From Bilophila wadsworthia ATCC 49260 (lineage in GTDB: Bacteria > Desulfobacterota > Desulfovibrionia > Desulfovibrionales > Desulfovibrionaceae): a stretch of DNA of 23,103 nucleotides. The notes beneath the pieces were generated by a model that ran no database searches, was not told the DNA's origin, and saw only the letters and a program-made list of their open reading frames with translations. This document shows positions 1 to 6,400 of this stretch, piece after piece. Numbering within the stretch: the first letter of the stretch is position 1; each line of letters opens with the position of its first letter. A program made the translations under genes and the position numbers. The DNA lies in NCBI RefSeq assembly GCF_000701705.1, contig NZ_JNJP01000060.1, positions 1 to 23,103 of the forward strand, written 5' to 3'.

Positions 1-41
1 CCTCCCCAAACCCCACCCCCTCTTCTCCCAAGACTTTTGTA
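1..41 (-). repeat. Partial copy of composite G-run/hairpin repeat (tail only)
   Basis: Read on the minus strand this is a G-rich tract with runs of 3, 5, 4 and 4 G separated by 6, 1 and 3 bases (plus-strand C-runs at 27-29, 16-20, 11-14 and 4-7), preceded by an A/T-rich stretch at 33-39. The same order (T-rich stretch, G-runs, GGGGTTTGGGGAGG core) occurs on the plus strand at 5477-5515. I infer this is the tail of another copy whose hairpin lies to the left of the window. The spacing fits a canonical G-quadruplex motif on the minus strand. The copy points opposite to the one at 166-242, so the two are tail to tail. Confidence 0.55.
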
Positions 42-165
42 AGGGTCGACGGAGGGCGGGGTATTGAGAGAAAATTCATCTTTGGCGCACGTCCCCCGGA
101 GCGGCGTCGAAAGAAAAACGGTTTTGATGCGAAGGGGCTCCTGACGAGCCGCCTCCCCACCAGTC

Positions 166-242
166 AAAGTTTTTGCGGGGGGGGGGCCGGGGGAGGGAGC
201 GTGTGGGGGGCCCCCACTTTTGAAAAAAGCTCCCTCCCCCGG
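166..242 (+). repeat. Composite G-run/hairpin repeat, copy upstream of hypA
   Basis: A T-rich stretch (166-176) leads into G-runs at 177-186, 189-193, 195-197 and 205-210 separated by 2, 1 and 7 bases, a canonical G-quadruplex pattern. Overlapping it is a perfect 14-bp inverted repeat (187-200 with 229-242). Its interior holds a second small G/C hairpin (203-217) and a T/A-rich segment. The same nested plan occurs at 5477-5569. The outer hairpin ends 26 bases before the hypA start. No mobile-element gene is nearby, so it looks like a non-coding intergenic repeat. Confidence 0.6.
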
Positions 243-267
243 TCTTCCCTCCCCAGCGAGGGAACCC

Positions 268-609
268 GTGCACGAAGCATCCATCGTCGCAGGCATGATG
301 CATATCCTCGAAGACGAGGCCAGACGCCACAACGTGAGCAGGATCACGCGGGTGCGGCTTTCGGTGGGGCTGTTCACGGCGGTGGAGCCCAAAACGCTGG
401 AAGCGTGCTTCGAGCTGTACGCGGAAGGCACGGCGGCGGAAGGGGCCGAACTGGACATCACGACCGTCCCCGCCGAAGGGCGCTGCCTTGAGTGCGGGCA
501 CGGATTTCCCATGACCTCGCCGCGCTGCCGCTGCCCGGAATGCGGAAGCCTGCGGCTGGAAGGCAAGGGCGGCCGGGACTTCCTCATCACCGGCATCGAC
601 GCCTGCTGA
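268..609 (+). CDS. hypA: HypA, nickel insertion/zinc-binding hydrogenase maturation protein
   Basis: A 113-residue protein of normal HypA length. HypA, working with HypB, delivers Ni(II) to the large subunit of [NiFe]-hydrogenases (and to urease where present) in the cytoplasm. The start chosen is GTG at 268, which gives the conserved N-terminus with His2 and Glu3 whose His2 binds nickel. A longer frame opens at ATG 220, but that ATG lies inside the repeat hairpin and would add 16 non-homologous residues ahead of the essential His, so I reject it. The structural zinc site is visible as two CxxC motifs, Cys73/Cys76 and Cys89/Cys92. A GAGGGA-like ribosome site precedes the GTG. It is followed after 39 bases by a CooF-like iron-sulfur gene; no hydrogenase catalytic subunit is in the window. 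Confidence 0.93.
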   Translation: MHEASIVAGMMHILEDEARRHNVSRITRVRLSVGLFTAVEPKTLEACFELYAEGTAAEGAELDITTVPAEGRCLECGHGFPMTSPRCRCPECGSLRLEGKGGRDFLITGIDAC

Positions 610-648
610 CACCCCAGATTGACTGCGAAAGTTCGTAAGGAATATGCC

Positions 649-1146
649 ATGAGCCGTTACATGATCGAATCGGTCCCGGAAAAGTGCAAGGCGTGCCGCC
701 GCTGCGAAATCGCCTGCATCGCCGCCCACCACGGCCTGACCTTTAAAGAGGCCCTGAAAAAGCGCGACGAACTCGTCGCCCGCGTCCATGTCGTCAAGAG
801 CGGCTCGGTGAAGTCGCCCATCTCCTGCCGCCAGTGCGAGAACGCCCCCTGCGCCCGCATCTGCCCCACCGGGGCGCTTCAGCAGGACGACGGCATCGTG
901 ACCATGAACGCCCAGATCTGTTCGGGCTGCCAGCTCTGTATCATGGCCTGCCCCTACGGCGCGATCTCGCTGGAATCCATCGGCCTGCCCTCCGCCACGT
1001 CGGAAACGATGGCCCAAAAGAGTATGCGCTCCGTGGCCGTGCGCTGCGACCTGTGCAAGGACTGGATGAAGCGCGAGGGCAAATCCGTGCCCGCCTGCGT
1101 CGAAGCCTGCCCCGTCCACGCCCGAAGCGTGGTGCAGATAGGCTGA
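649..1146 (+). CDS. cooF: CooF/HycB-type four-cluster [4Fe-4S] electron-transfer protein
   Basis: A 165-residue polyferredoxin with 16 cysteines in four groups: Cys13/16/19/23, Cys60/63/68/72, Cys91/94/97/101 and Cys133/136/150/154. This is the pattern of the HycB/DmsB/CooF electron-transfer subunits, which carry four [4Fe-4S] clusters. The AxxAHHG segment after the first cluster and the adjacency to hypA favour CooF, the protein that links carbon monoxide dehydrogenase to an energy-conserving [NiFe]-hydrogenase; D. vulgaris has hypA and cooF at the end of its coo operon. The start at 649 follows a TAAGGA ribosome site at 636-641; an upstream ATG at 619 lacks one. No signal peptide is seen, so a cytoplasmic location is likely. 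The family is firm, the specific CooF name less so, because neither CODH nor the hydrogenase is visible here. Confidence 0.8.
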   Translation: MSRYMIESVPEKCKACRRCEIACIAAHHGLTFKEALKKRDELVARVHVVKSGSVKSPISCRQCENAPCARICPTGALQQDDGIVTMNAQICSGCQLCIMACPYGAISLESIGLPSATSETMAQKSMRSVAVRCDLCKDWMKREGKSVPACVEACPVHARSVVQIG

Positions 1147-1171
1147 TCCCAGCGCAATCATTGATGGTGTA

Positions 1172-1206
1172 AGCGTGCCGGGGCGGGGCTCCGGCACGCT
1201 TTTATT
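1172..1206 (+). terminator. Rho-independent terminator after hypA-cooF
   Basis: A perfect 10-bp stem (1172-1181 with 1191-1200), a 9-base loop and a TTTTATT tail from 1200. It lies 25 bases after the cooF stop and before the lpxI start, so it separates the two transcription units. Confidence 0.88.
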
Positions 1207-1237
1207 CACCGGGCATTTATGGTACAGGGCACGGATT

Positions 1238-2083
1238 ATGAGCGAATCCATCGGCATTATTGCAGGAAGCGGACAATTCCCGCGCCTCGTGGCGGAAGAC
1301 GCCAAGGCGGCGGGTTATGGCGTTGTGGTCTGCGCCTTCCACGGCTTCACCGATCCCGGCCTTGAAGCGCTGGCCGACGCGTACACGACCGTCTATCTGG
1401 GCCAGTTCGACAAGGTGATCGACTACTTCCGCAAGCACGGCGTCCGCAGGCTGTGCATGGCCGGAGCGATCAACAAGCCGCGCGCGCTGGACTTGCGCCC
1501 GGACTTCCGGGCGGCGCGCATCCTCTTCTCCCTCAGGGGCAAAGGCGACGACGCGCTGCTCCGGGCCATCATGGCGGATCTGGAAAAGGAAGGCTTCACG
1601 CTCATCCAGGCGGCGGAACTCTCCACCTCCCTGCTCTGCCCCGAAGGCGTCCTGACCCGGCGCGGCCCCTCAGCCGAGGAGATTGCGGAAATCGACTACG
1701 GCTGGCCCATCGCCGAAGCGCTCGGCCGGTTTGACATCGGCCAATGCATCGTGGTCAAACAGGGCATGGTGGTGGCCGTGGAATGCCTCGAAGGCACGGA
1801 CGCTGCCCTGCGGCGCGGCGGCGAACTGCGCGGCGAAGGTTGCGTGGCGATCAAACGCTTCAAGCCCAAACAGGACGAACGCGTGGACTTGCCGTCCATC
1901 GGGCTGCAGACCGTGCGCCTCCTCATCGAACAACACTACCGCTGTCTTGCCGTGGACGCGGGCAAAACGCTCTTTTTCGACAGGGCCGAAGCGCTGGCCC
2001 TTGCCGACAAGCATAACTTCTGCATCGTCGCGCTGACCGAAGACTCGTTCGGGAAGCTGCGCCTTCAGGCGAAAGCCGACTAG
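1238..2083 (+). CDS. lpxI: LpxI, UDP-2,3-diacylglucosamine pyrophosphatase
   Basis: A 281-residue protein of the LpxI (formerly DUF1009) family, which hydrolyses UDP-2,3-diacylglucosamine to lipid X and UMP, the fourth step of lipid A synthesis in bacteria lacking LpxH. Recognisable features are the N-terminal IGIIAGSGQFP segment, a central GKGDD segment, and the DLPSIGLQT motif (Asp217-Thr225) in the C-terminal catalytic half; Asp217 plausibly matches the catalytic Asp of Caulobacter LpxI. The ATG at 1238 gives the family N-terminus; the upstream ATG at 1175 would start inside the preceding terminator. The ribosome site is weak (AGGGCACGG). The gene is followed closely by gpt. In many Deltaproteobacteria lpxI sits with lpxA, fabZ and lpxB; here it does not. 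Confidence 0.93.
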   Translation: MSESIGIIAGSGQFPRLVAEDAKAAGYGVVVCAFHGFTDPGLEALADAYTTVYLGQFDKVIDYFRKHGVRRLCMAGAINKPRALDLRPDFRAARILFSLRGKGDDALLRAIMADLEKEGFTLIQAAELSTSLLCPEGVLTRRGPSAEEIAEIDYGWPIAEALGRFDIGQCIVVKQGMVVAVECLEGTDAALRRGGELRGEGCVAIKRFKPKQDERVDLPSIGLQTVRLLIEQHYRCLAVDAGKTLFFDRAEALALADKHNFCIVALTEDSFGKLRLQAKAD

Positions 2084-2111
2084 ACACACGAAACCCGAGA
2101 GGAAACCAAGT

Positions 2112-2594
2112 ATGGGCAAGGCCGACCGTTATCAGAAACTGTACCCCGTCACATGGGATCAACTCCACCGCGACGCTAAAGCGCTGGCATGGCGCCTTCT
2201 GGAACAGGGACCGTTCAAGGGCATCATCGGCGTCGCGCGCGGCGGGCTTGTCCCGGCCGCCATCGTGGCCCGTGAGCTCAACATCCGTCTGGTCGACACC
2301 CTGTGCATCTGTACCTATCAGGGCCGCGAACAGACCGGCGGCGAAGAAGTCCTCAAGGCCATCGAAGGCGACGGCGACGGCTGGCTCGTCGTCGACGACC
2401 TCGTGGACACCGGCAACACCGCCACCATCATCCGCAACATGCTCCCCAAGGCCCATTTCGCCACCCTGTACTCCAAGCCCGCCGGAAAGCCCCTCGTGGA
2501 CACCTTCATCACCGAAGTCAGCCAAGATACGTGGATTCTTTTCCCGTGGGACTCCGAAGTGCAGTATACCGCCCCGCTGGTGGAACAGAACTAG
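2112..2594 (+). CDS. gpt: Xanthine-guanine phosphoribosyltransferase
   Basis: A 160-residue protein closely matching E. coli Gpt in length and sequence. It salvages guanine and xanthine by transferring ribose-5-phosphate from PRPP to give GMP and XMP. Visible motifs are the GVARGGLVPAAIVAREL segment (about 40-56), the PRPP-binding DDLVDTG loop (95-101), and the C-terminal PKAHFATLYSKPAGKPLVD and QDTWI-PW segments that form the base-binding side. An AGAGGAAA ribosome site precedes the ATG. It lies 28 bases after lpxI, so the two are probably cotranscribed, although their pathways are unrelated. Confidence 0.95.
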   Translation: MGKADRYQKLYPVTWDQLHRDAKALAWRLLEQGPFKGIIGVARGGLVPAAIVARELNIRLVDTLCICTYQGREQTGGEEVLKAIEGDGDGWLVVDDLVDTGNTATIIRNMLPKAHFATLYSKPAGKPLVDTFITEVSQDTWILFPWDSEVQYTAPLVEQN

Positions 2595-2638
2595 GCGTTA
2601 AGACGGGAAGCCCCCGGCAGACGGCATTATAAAAAAAG

Positions 2639-2678
2639 AAAACCGGGACAGCCTCGCGCAACAGGCTGCCCCGGTTTT
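2639..2678. terminator. Bidirectional terminator between gpt and the porin gene
   Basis: Two 16-base arms (2639-2654 and 2663-2678) pair with one A/C mismatch around an 8-base loop. On the plus strand the right arm ends in TTTT. On the minus strand the stem is followed by a long T-rich run (complement of the A-run at 2630-2642). It therefore fits termination of gpt and, more strongly, of the minus-strand porin transcript. Confidence 0.82.
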
Positions 2679-2786
2679 CCGCATAGGAGAGAAGGAAGGA
2701 TGGCCGTCGGCTTCGTTGCTGTCGGACACCGAAAGCCTTCGGGAAATGTCTCCGGATCGGCAGCCCGTGACTGCCGCCAATCCGGG

Positions 2787-2824
2787 GCTCCGCCCTTCCC
2801 GCCGGGTGGCCGGAAGGGCGGAGC
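2787..2824. repeat. 13-bp perfect inverted repeat without U-tract, 3' of the porin gene
   Basis: Perfect arms 2787-2799 and 2812-2824 around a 12-base GC-rich loop. It lies in the 336-base non-coding stretch 2595-2930, about 107 bases beyond the porin stop. No T-run follows on either strand, so it is not a standard intrinsic terminator; it may protect mRNA 3' ends or be a dispersed palindrome. Apart from this and the terminator at 2639-2678, I see nothing else in 2595-2930. Confidence 0.6.
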
Positions 2825-2930
2825 GGTTTGGGAGGGAAGGATGCCAAAAGGCAATCCGTGCGGAGGAGCTTCAGCCGCGCGGCGCGAAACGCATCCTTGG
2901 TTTCCCCTCCCGGTTCAGCAAAGCCTGTTC

Positions 2931-4400
2931 TTAGAAAGCGTACCGCATGTTGACGGAGGCCTTGTAGGCGTTGCGGTTGGTGTTGTCGAGGACGTTGCCC
3001 CAAACGCCGTCGTTGAGGCTCAGGTGGATGTACCCGAGTTCCACGGCGAGGGTCAGATCCTTGTAGATCTGGTAGTCGGTGTCGAAGGTGGCTTCCCACG
3101 CGCCGTCCTTGGTGGTCAGGTAGGTGGAGCCCACCATGCTGCCGGTGGCATCAGGATAGCTGGCATGGAAGGTGGTCATACCGGCGTTCGCGGGCATGTT
3201 CTTGTTGTTGGTACCCCGATAGTAGCCGACCTGAATGGCGTGAGTCAGGTTTTCCATGAAGGAGATGTCCTTCATGCGGAGCGCGACGCCCCACGTGCCC
3301 ACGGGGCTGGTGCCGAGGATGGTATCGCTGGAAATGCCGTAACCGCCGTCAAAGCCGAAGGAAGAACCGGACCAGCCGGCGTCCACGGTGGGCATACGTT
3401 CGGAGCCGTCATACGGATTGGAGTTGTCACCGGAGCCGTACCACAGGAGCAGGCCGGGAACGCCGAAATCAAGCTTGTATTCCGCAATGGCGGAAGCCAG
3501 CCAGCCGCTGCGCTTCAGGTCGATGGTCTTGCTGGTCGCGCCGTCGTATCCGCTGAGCGAACGGACCGTGCCCATATCCACGGAGCCGTAGTTGAAGTCA
3601 CCGGCGAGGCGGAAGGGGCTGAACGTGGTCATTTCACCCGTGATGCCAACCCACCATGCGTTGCCTTCGCTGCGGTTGCCTTCAAGCGTGGTCAGATCGC
3701 TGCCGCTGGGGAGCACGGGGAGCATCCCGGCGCGCATGTCATCGATGTCACCCTTGGCGTCGCCACCAAGGCTGCGGCTGCCCACGAAACCATACATGCC
3801 CCAAGGCGTGATCTTCACACCGTCAAAGGTCAACGGCAAGGTCAGGCCAACGAAATCCATGGCGTTGTTCTGATCGTCATGCCACTTGCCATAACCATTG
3901 GTGTTGTCGTTTTCAGCGCGCAGCCAGAAGAGGTTCGCGCCGACGTTTTCGGTGAAGTTGCCGCCGATGGTGATGCCCGCGCCGTCGCCGTCGAGCACGG
4001 CGGAACCGGCCACGAAGCCAGGCATCACGAAGGGCTGCAAGCCCATGCGGACCAGCACGTCGGTTTCGGGGATGGCCCAGTCGATGTAGGAGTAGCGCAC
4101 TTCAACGGTCCTGCCGTCCGTGCCGAGGGAAGCGCCGTCCTTGGCATGGCCCCAATGCGTGTCGCCGATTTCAAAATAAACGACGCCCTTCAAGCTTTCA
4201 GACGCGATCACGTCGATCTGGGTGCGCAGGCGCTGCGCCGCGCCGAAGCGGTCGCTGCTGTTGTGCTTGTCGAACGAATCGTTCGTATACTCAAAACTGA
4301 AGTCCCACATGCCCTTAGCCTTGATGTCGGCTGCATTGGCGGCGGAGAATGCGGAGCAGATAAGCCCGGCCGCAAGCAGAAGCGTGGTGAGTCTCTTCAT
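2931..4400 (-). CDS. Outer membrane homotrimeric porin
   Basis: A 489-residue exported beta-barrel protein. The first 23 residues form a classic signal peptide (MKRL, hydrophobic core, ANA cleavage site before Asp). The rest alternates short amphipathic strands with Gly/Asn/Asp-rich turns and ends in the C-terminal Tyr-Ala-Phe signature for outer-membrane assembly. It resembles the abundant trimeric porin of Desulfovibrio (DVU0799 type), which lets small anions and organic acids through the outer membrane. A strong AAAGGAGAT ribosome site stands 8 bases before the ATG, consistent with very high expression. The leader region upstream is AT-rich and contains an inverted repeat (4474-4501). The gene appears monocistronic, bounded by a terminator downstream. 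Confidence 0.9.
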   Translation of the reverse strand: MKRLTTLLLAAGLICSAFSAANAADIKAKGMWDFSFEYTNDSFDKHNSSDRFGAAQRLRTQIDVIASESLKGVVYFEIGDTHWGHAKDGASLGTDGRTVEVRYSYIDWAIPETDVLVRMGLQPFVMPGFVAGSAVLDGDGAGITIGGNFTENVGANLFWLRAENDNTNGYGKWHDDQNNAMDFVGLTLPLTFDGVKITPWGMYGFVGSRSLGGDAKGDIDDMRAGMLPVLPSGSDLTTLEGNRSEGNAWWVGITGEMTTFSPFRLAGDFNYGSVDMGTVRSLSGYDGATSKTIDLKRSGWLASAIAEYKLDFGVPGLLLWYGSGDNSNPYDGSERMPTVDAGWSGSSFGFDGGYGISSDTILGTSPVGTWGVALRMKDISFMENLTHAIQVGYYRGTNNKNMPANAGMTTFHASYPDATGSMVGSTYLTTKDGAWEATFDTDYQIYKDLTLAVELGYIHLSLNDGVWGNVLDNTNRNAYKASVNMRYAF

Positions 4401-4473
4401 GACGAAAATCTCCTTTCTTCATGGTGAAGGTTGGGGTATTTCCGACCTCTTCCTCTCAGAGCCGGAAACACCA

Positions 4474-4501
4474 AAAGCTTCAGGATCCGAGGTGAAGCTT
4501 T
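4474..4501 (-). promoter_or_regulatory. Inverted repeat in the porin upstream/leader region
   Basis: Perfect 9-bp arms (4474-4482 and 4493-4501) around a 10-base loop, 74-101 bases upstream of the porin ATG. An AT-rich block at 4515-4560, the likely promoter zone, lies just beyond it. It could be an RNA leader hairpin or a protein-binding palindrome; nothing in the sequence decides which. I could not assign convincing -35/-10 boxes. Confidence 0.4.
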
Positions 4502-4591
4502 CAAGGGCATTTTCTCTCACCGAAATAAATATTCAATTATTTGTACGATCTTTATAACAAGCCTCTAACGAAGGCTCTCTCGGCCCCGCTT

Positions 4592-4628
4592 GCAAAAAGA
4601 AAAAAGAGGGGCTCCGCGACACGCCCCC
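4592..4628 (-). terminator. Rho-independent terminator after the NikL-like gene
   Basis: On the minus strand a short GC stem (complement of 4623-4628 with 4607-4612, including one G-U pair) with a 10-base loop runs into a T-rich tract (complement of 4594-4606). It lies about 130 bases after the NikL-like stop codon and upstream of the porin promoter region. A small 6-bp hairpin also sits immediately after the stop codon at 4741-4758. Confidence 0.6.
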
Positions 4629-4758
4629 TTCCCGCTTTTCCTTGCCCCCCAAGGCAAAACCGAAAGGCCCTTTCCACCGGCCCCCGCCCCCTCTCATATT
4701 AGACCTATCCCTTGCCTGGAGATGACGGTTCCACTCCGGCGGATGCAGAAGCGCATCC

Positions 4759-5238
4759 CTAAGCCCGCCTCCCCGCACGATGCCGGAACAGGGCCAGCCC
4801 GAGGAACAGGTTCAAAAGCAGGCTCACACCAAGCACCGCCCGGAAAAGGACCGGCAAGGCCAACAGCGATTCGCTGAATCCGGACGGGGCGACCTCGCGT
4901 TCCACCGTACCTTCATCGGAAAGCGTGATTGTCATGGGATGGGAAACCTTATGCCCCATGTTGTCCGCAACCACGATGGTCCATGTGCCGGGCTTGTCCG
5001 GAAGGAACGCGAATCTTCCCTGAGCGTCCGTACGCCCGTTCTGAAATTCCACATCCGCGCTGTCCGGGCCGTACAGCTTCGCTTCGGCATACGCCGCCAC
5101 GTCGCCCGTGGAATACGAGAACGCCACCACACGGGCATCTCCGGACGCCAGCTCCTTCGCCAGCAGCGCGTGAGCCTGCGCGTCCGCGGAAAACCAGCCC
5201 AGAACCAACAGGGCGGCCAACACTACACGTCTCAACAT
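4759..5238 (-). CDS. NikL-like exported, membrane-anchored protein (putative nickel/cobalt uptake accessory)
   Basis: A 159-residue protein with an N-terminal signal peptide (cleavage predicted after AQA-22, leaving His23 as the mature N-terminus), a small beta-sandwich-like domain of the carboxypeptidase-regulatory type (the DAQGRFAFLPDKPGTWTIVVAD stretch is typical when read as alternating strands), and one C-terminal transmembrane helix (about 128-152) ending HRAGRR. This plan matches NikL, a proposed accessory of ECF-type nickel transporters in Desulfovibrio. The start at 5238 has an AAGGAG site 5 bases upstream; the open frame continues back to 5571, but that extension runs through the intergenic repeat and is rejected. 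It lies downstream of the NikK-like gene on the same strand. No NikM, NikQ or NikO is in the window, so function is inferred from architecture and neighbour. Confidence 0.7.
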   Translation of the reverse strand: MLRRVVLAALLVLGWFSADAQAHALLAKELASGDARVVAFSYSTGDVAAYAEAKLYGPDSADVEFQNGRTDAQGRFAFLPDKPGTWTIVVADNMGHKVSHPMTITLSDEGTVEREVAPSGFSESLLALPVLFRAVLGVSLLLNLFLGLALFRHRAGRRA

Positions 5239-5476
5239 ATCTTCTCCTTGGAAAGGGAACACCGGAAACGGAGCCTCCGGGCACTCCACTTTCATCTCAC
5301 ACTCAATCCGCATCGGGCTTTCCCCATCCAGCCGGGACACCCGCGCATCCTTCCCACGAACAATGCCGCCGGGCCGCGCCCCGACACAGCAGAAACGCTC
5401 TTTCCTAGCGCCCCGCCGGGAGACGTATTCCCAACGGAAAATTTCCATGCCGCCCCACCCTCCATCGGCCCTTATG

Positions 5477-5569
5477 GAAATTTTTGGAGGGGGAGAGGAG
5501 GGGTTTGGGGAGGGGCGAGGGAACCGTGGGGGTGCTCCCCCTTCTTCAGAAAGGTTCCCTCGCCCCTCC
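5477..5569 (+). repeat. Composite G-run/hairpin repeat between the NikK- and NikL-like genes
   Basis: A T-rich stretch (5478-5486) is followed by G-runs at 5489-5493, 5500-5503, 5507-5510 and 5512-5515 with loops of 6, 3 and 1 bases, a canonical G-quadruplex motif. A perfect 17-bp inverted repeat overlaps it (5509-5525 with 5553-5569), enclosing an inner 5-bp G/C hairpin (5528-5541). Read on the minus strand, the nikK transcript would meet the hairpin 24 bases after its stop and then a G-free C-rich tract of over 30 bases. This lies in the 354-base gap 5239-5592; I see no gene or clear promoter in the rest of that gap. Confidence 0.7.
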
Positions 5570-5592
5570 ACAGCCTTCCTTTTCCCTGCTCC

Positions 5593-6381
5593 CTACTTCA
5601 TCACCGGGAAAACATAGGTAGCGCGCATGTTGCGCTTGTCGGCGCTCCCGTCGGTGAGCTTTTCGGTAACTTCGGTACGCAGCATCCACAGGCCGGGCTT
5701 GGTCACCTTGAACGACGCCATGCCGTCCGCGCCGGTTTCAGCCTTGGCCATGTAGGCATCCTGCTCGGCGCTGTACCCGTCGTAGGTCAGGCCAAGCGGG
5801 GCCTTTACCGGCTTGCCGTTCAGCAGCACTTCCGCCTTGATGTCGTCACCGGCCTTGATGTCGGCGGGATTCGTCAACAGCACGATCTCAAGATCGTGCC
5901 CCAAAACCTTCTTGTACAATCCGTCATTCGCGGCGGGATTGAGCATGGTCTTGGCGAACTTCTCATACTTGCCGACCTTGAGGACCTTCTTGCCCTTGGC
6001 TTCGAGATCCTTGCGGCCGCCCTCCAGCACGCCTTCGGTCGTGTCGCTCCAGGTCTGCGGCAGACGATGCCCGACGATTATGGCGGGGCCGTCCGCAGGG
6101 AGGGCCGCCTTGCCCACAAGCGCCTTCACCTTGGCGTCTTCGGCAAGCTTCACGGGCTCCTTGGCGTTGCCCTGAATGAGTTCGACCACCACGGTCTCCA
6201 CCGGCTCGGCCTCTTCGCTGATCATGAATACGTGCGCCGCCTGCGCCTGCACGCCCACGCTTTCGCCCTTGGCGGCCTGCGTTTTGTCGGGTTTGACGAT
6301 GAATTCATGCGCGGAGGCAAGAGTGGCGGTCCCAACGAGGCAGAGTGAACACATCCCAGCAAGCAACACTTTGAAAAGCAT
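5593..6381 (-). CDS. DUF4198/NikK-like periplasmic protein (putative nickel uptake component)
   Basis: A 262-residue exported protein. The signal peptide spans about residues 1-24 with cleavage after ASA, so the mature chain begins His25-Glu-Phe, the usual opening of DUF4198 proteins. The remainder is beta-rich with the family's C-terminal segment (GASFKVTKPG-LWMLRTEV-type strands). DUF4198 proteins occur with ECF nickel/cobalt transporters, where the periplasmic version is called NikK; a role in delivering metal across the periplasm is inferred. An AAGGAG site lies 6 bases before the ATG. The upstream region has a sigma-70-like promoter overlapped by a NikR-like inverted repeat, supporting nickel control. 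The NikL-like gene follows after a 354-base gap containing a repeat element. The transporter core genes are not visible. Confidence 0.75.
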   Translation of the reverse strand: MLFKVLLAGMCSLCLVGTATLASAHEFIVKPDKTQAAKGESVGVQAQAAHVFMISEEAEPVETVVVELIQGNAKEPVKLAEDAKVKALVGKAALPADGPAIIVGHRLPQTWSDTTEGVLEGGRKDLEAKGKKVLKVGKYEKFAKTMLNPAANDGLYKKVLGHDLEIVLLTNPADIKAGDDIKAEVLLNGKPVKAPLGLTYDGYSAEQDAYMAKAETGADGMASFKVTKPGLWMLRTEVTEKLTDGSADKRNMRATYVFPVMK

Positions 6382-6400
6382 GGCGAACTCCTTGTTTTGA

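Noticed and set aside
2700..4427. A 575-codon open frame on the plus strand
   Set aside because: It is antisense to the porin gene, which has a signal peptide, strong ribosome site and C-terminal Phe; the plus frame has none.
5239..5571. N-terminal extension of the NikL-like gene
   Set aside because: It runs through the intergenic repeat, is Pro/Gly/Arg-rich, and would bury a clear signal peptide that has its own AAGGAG site.
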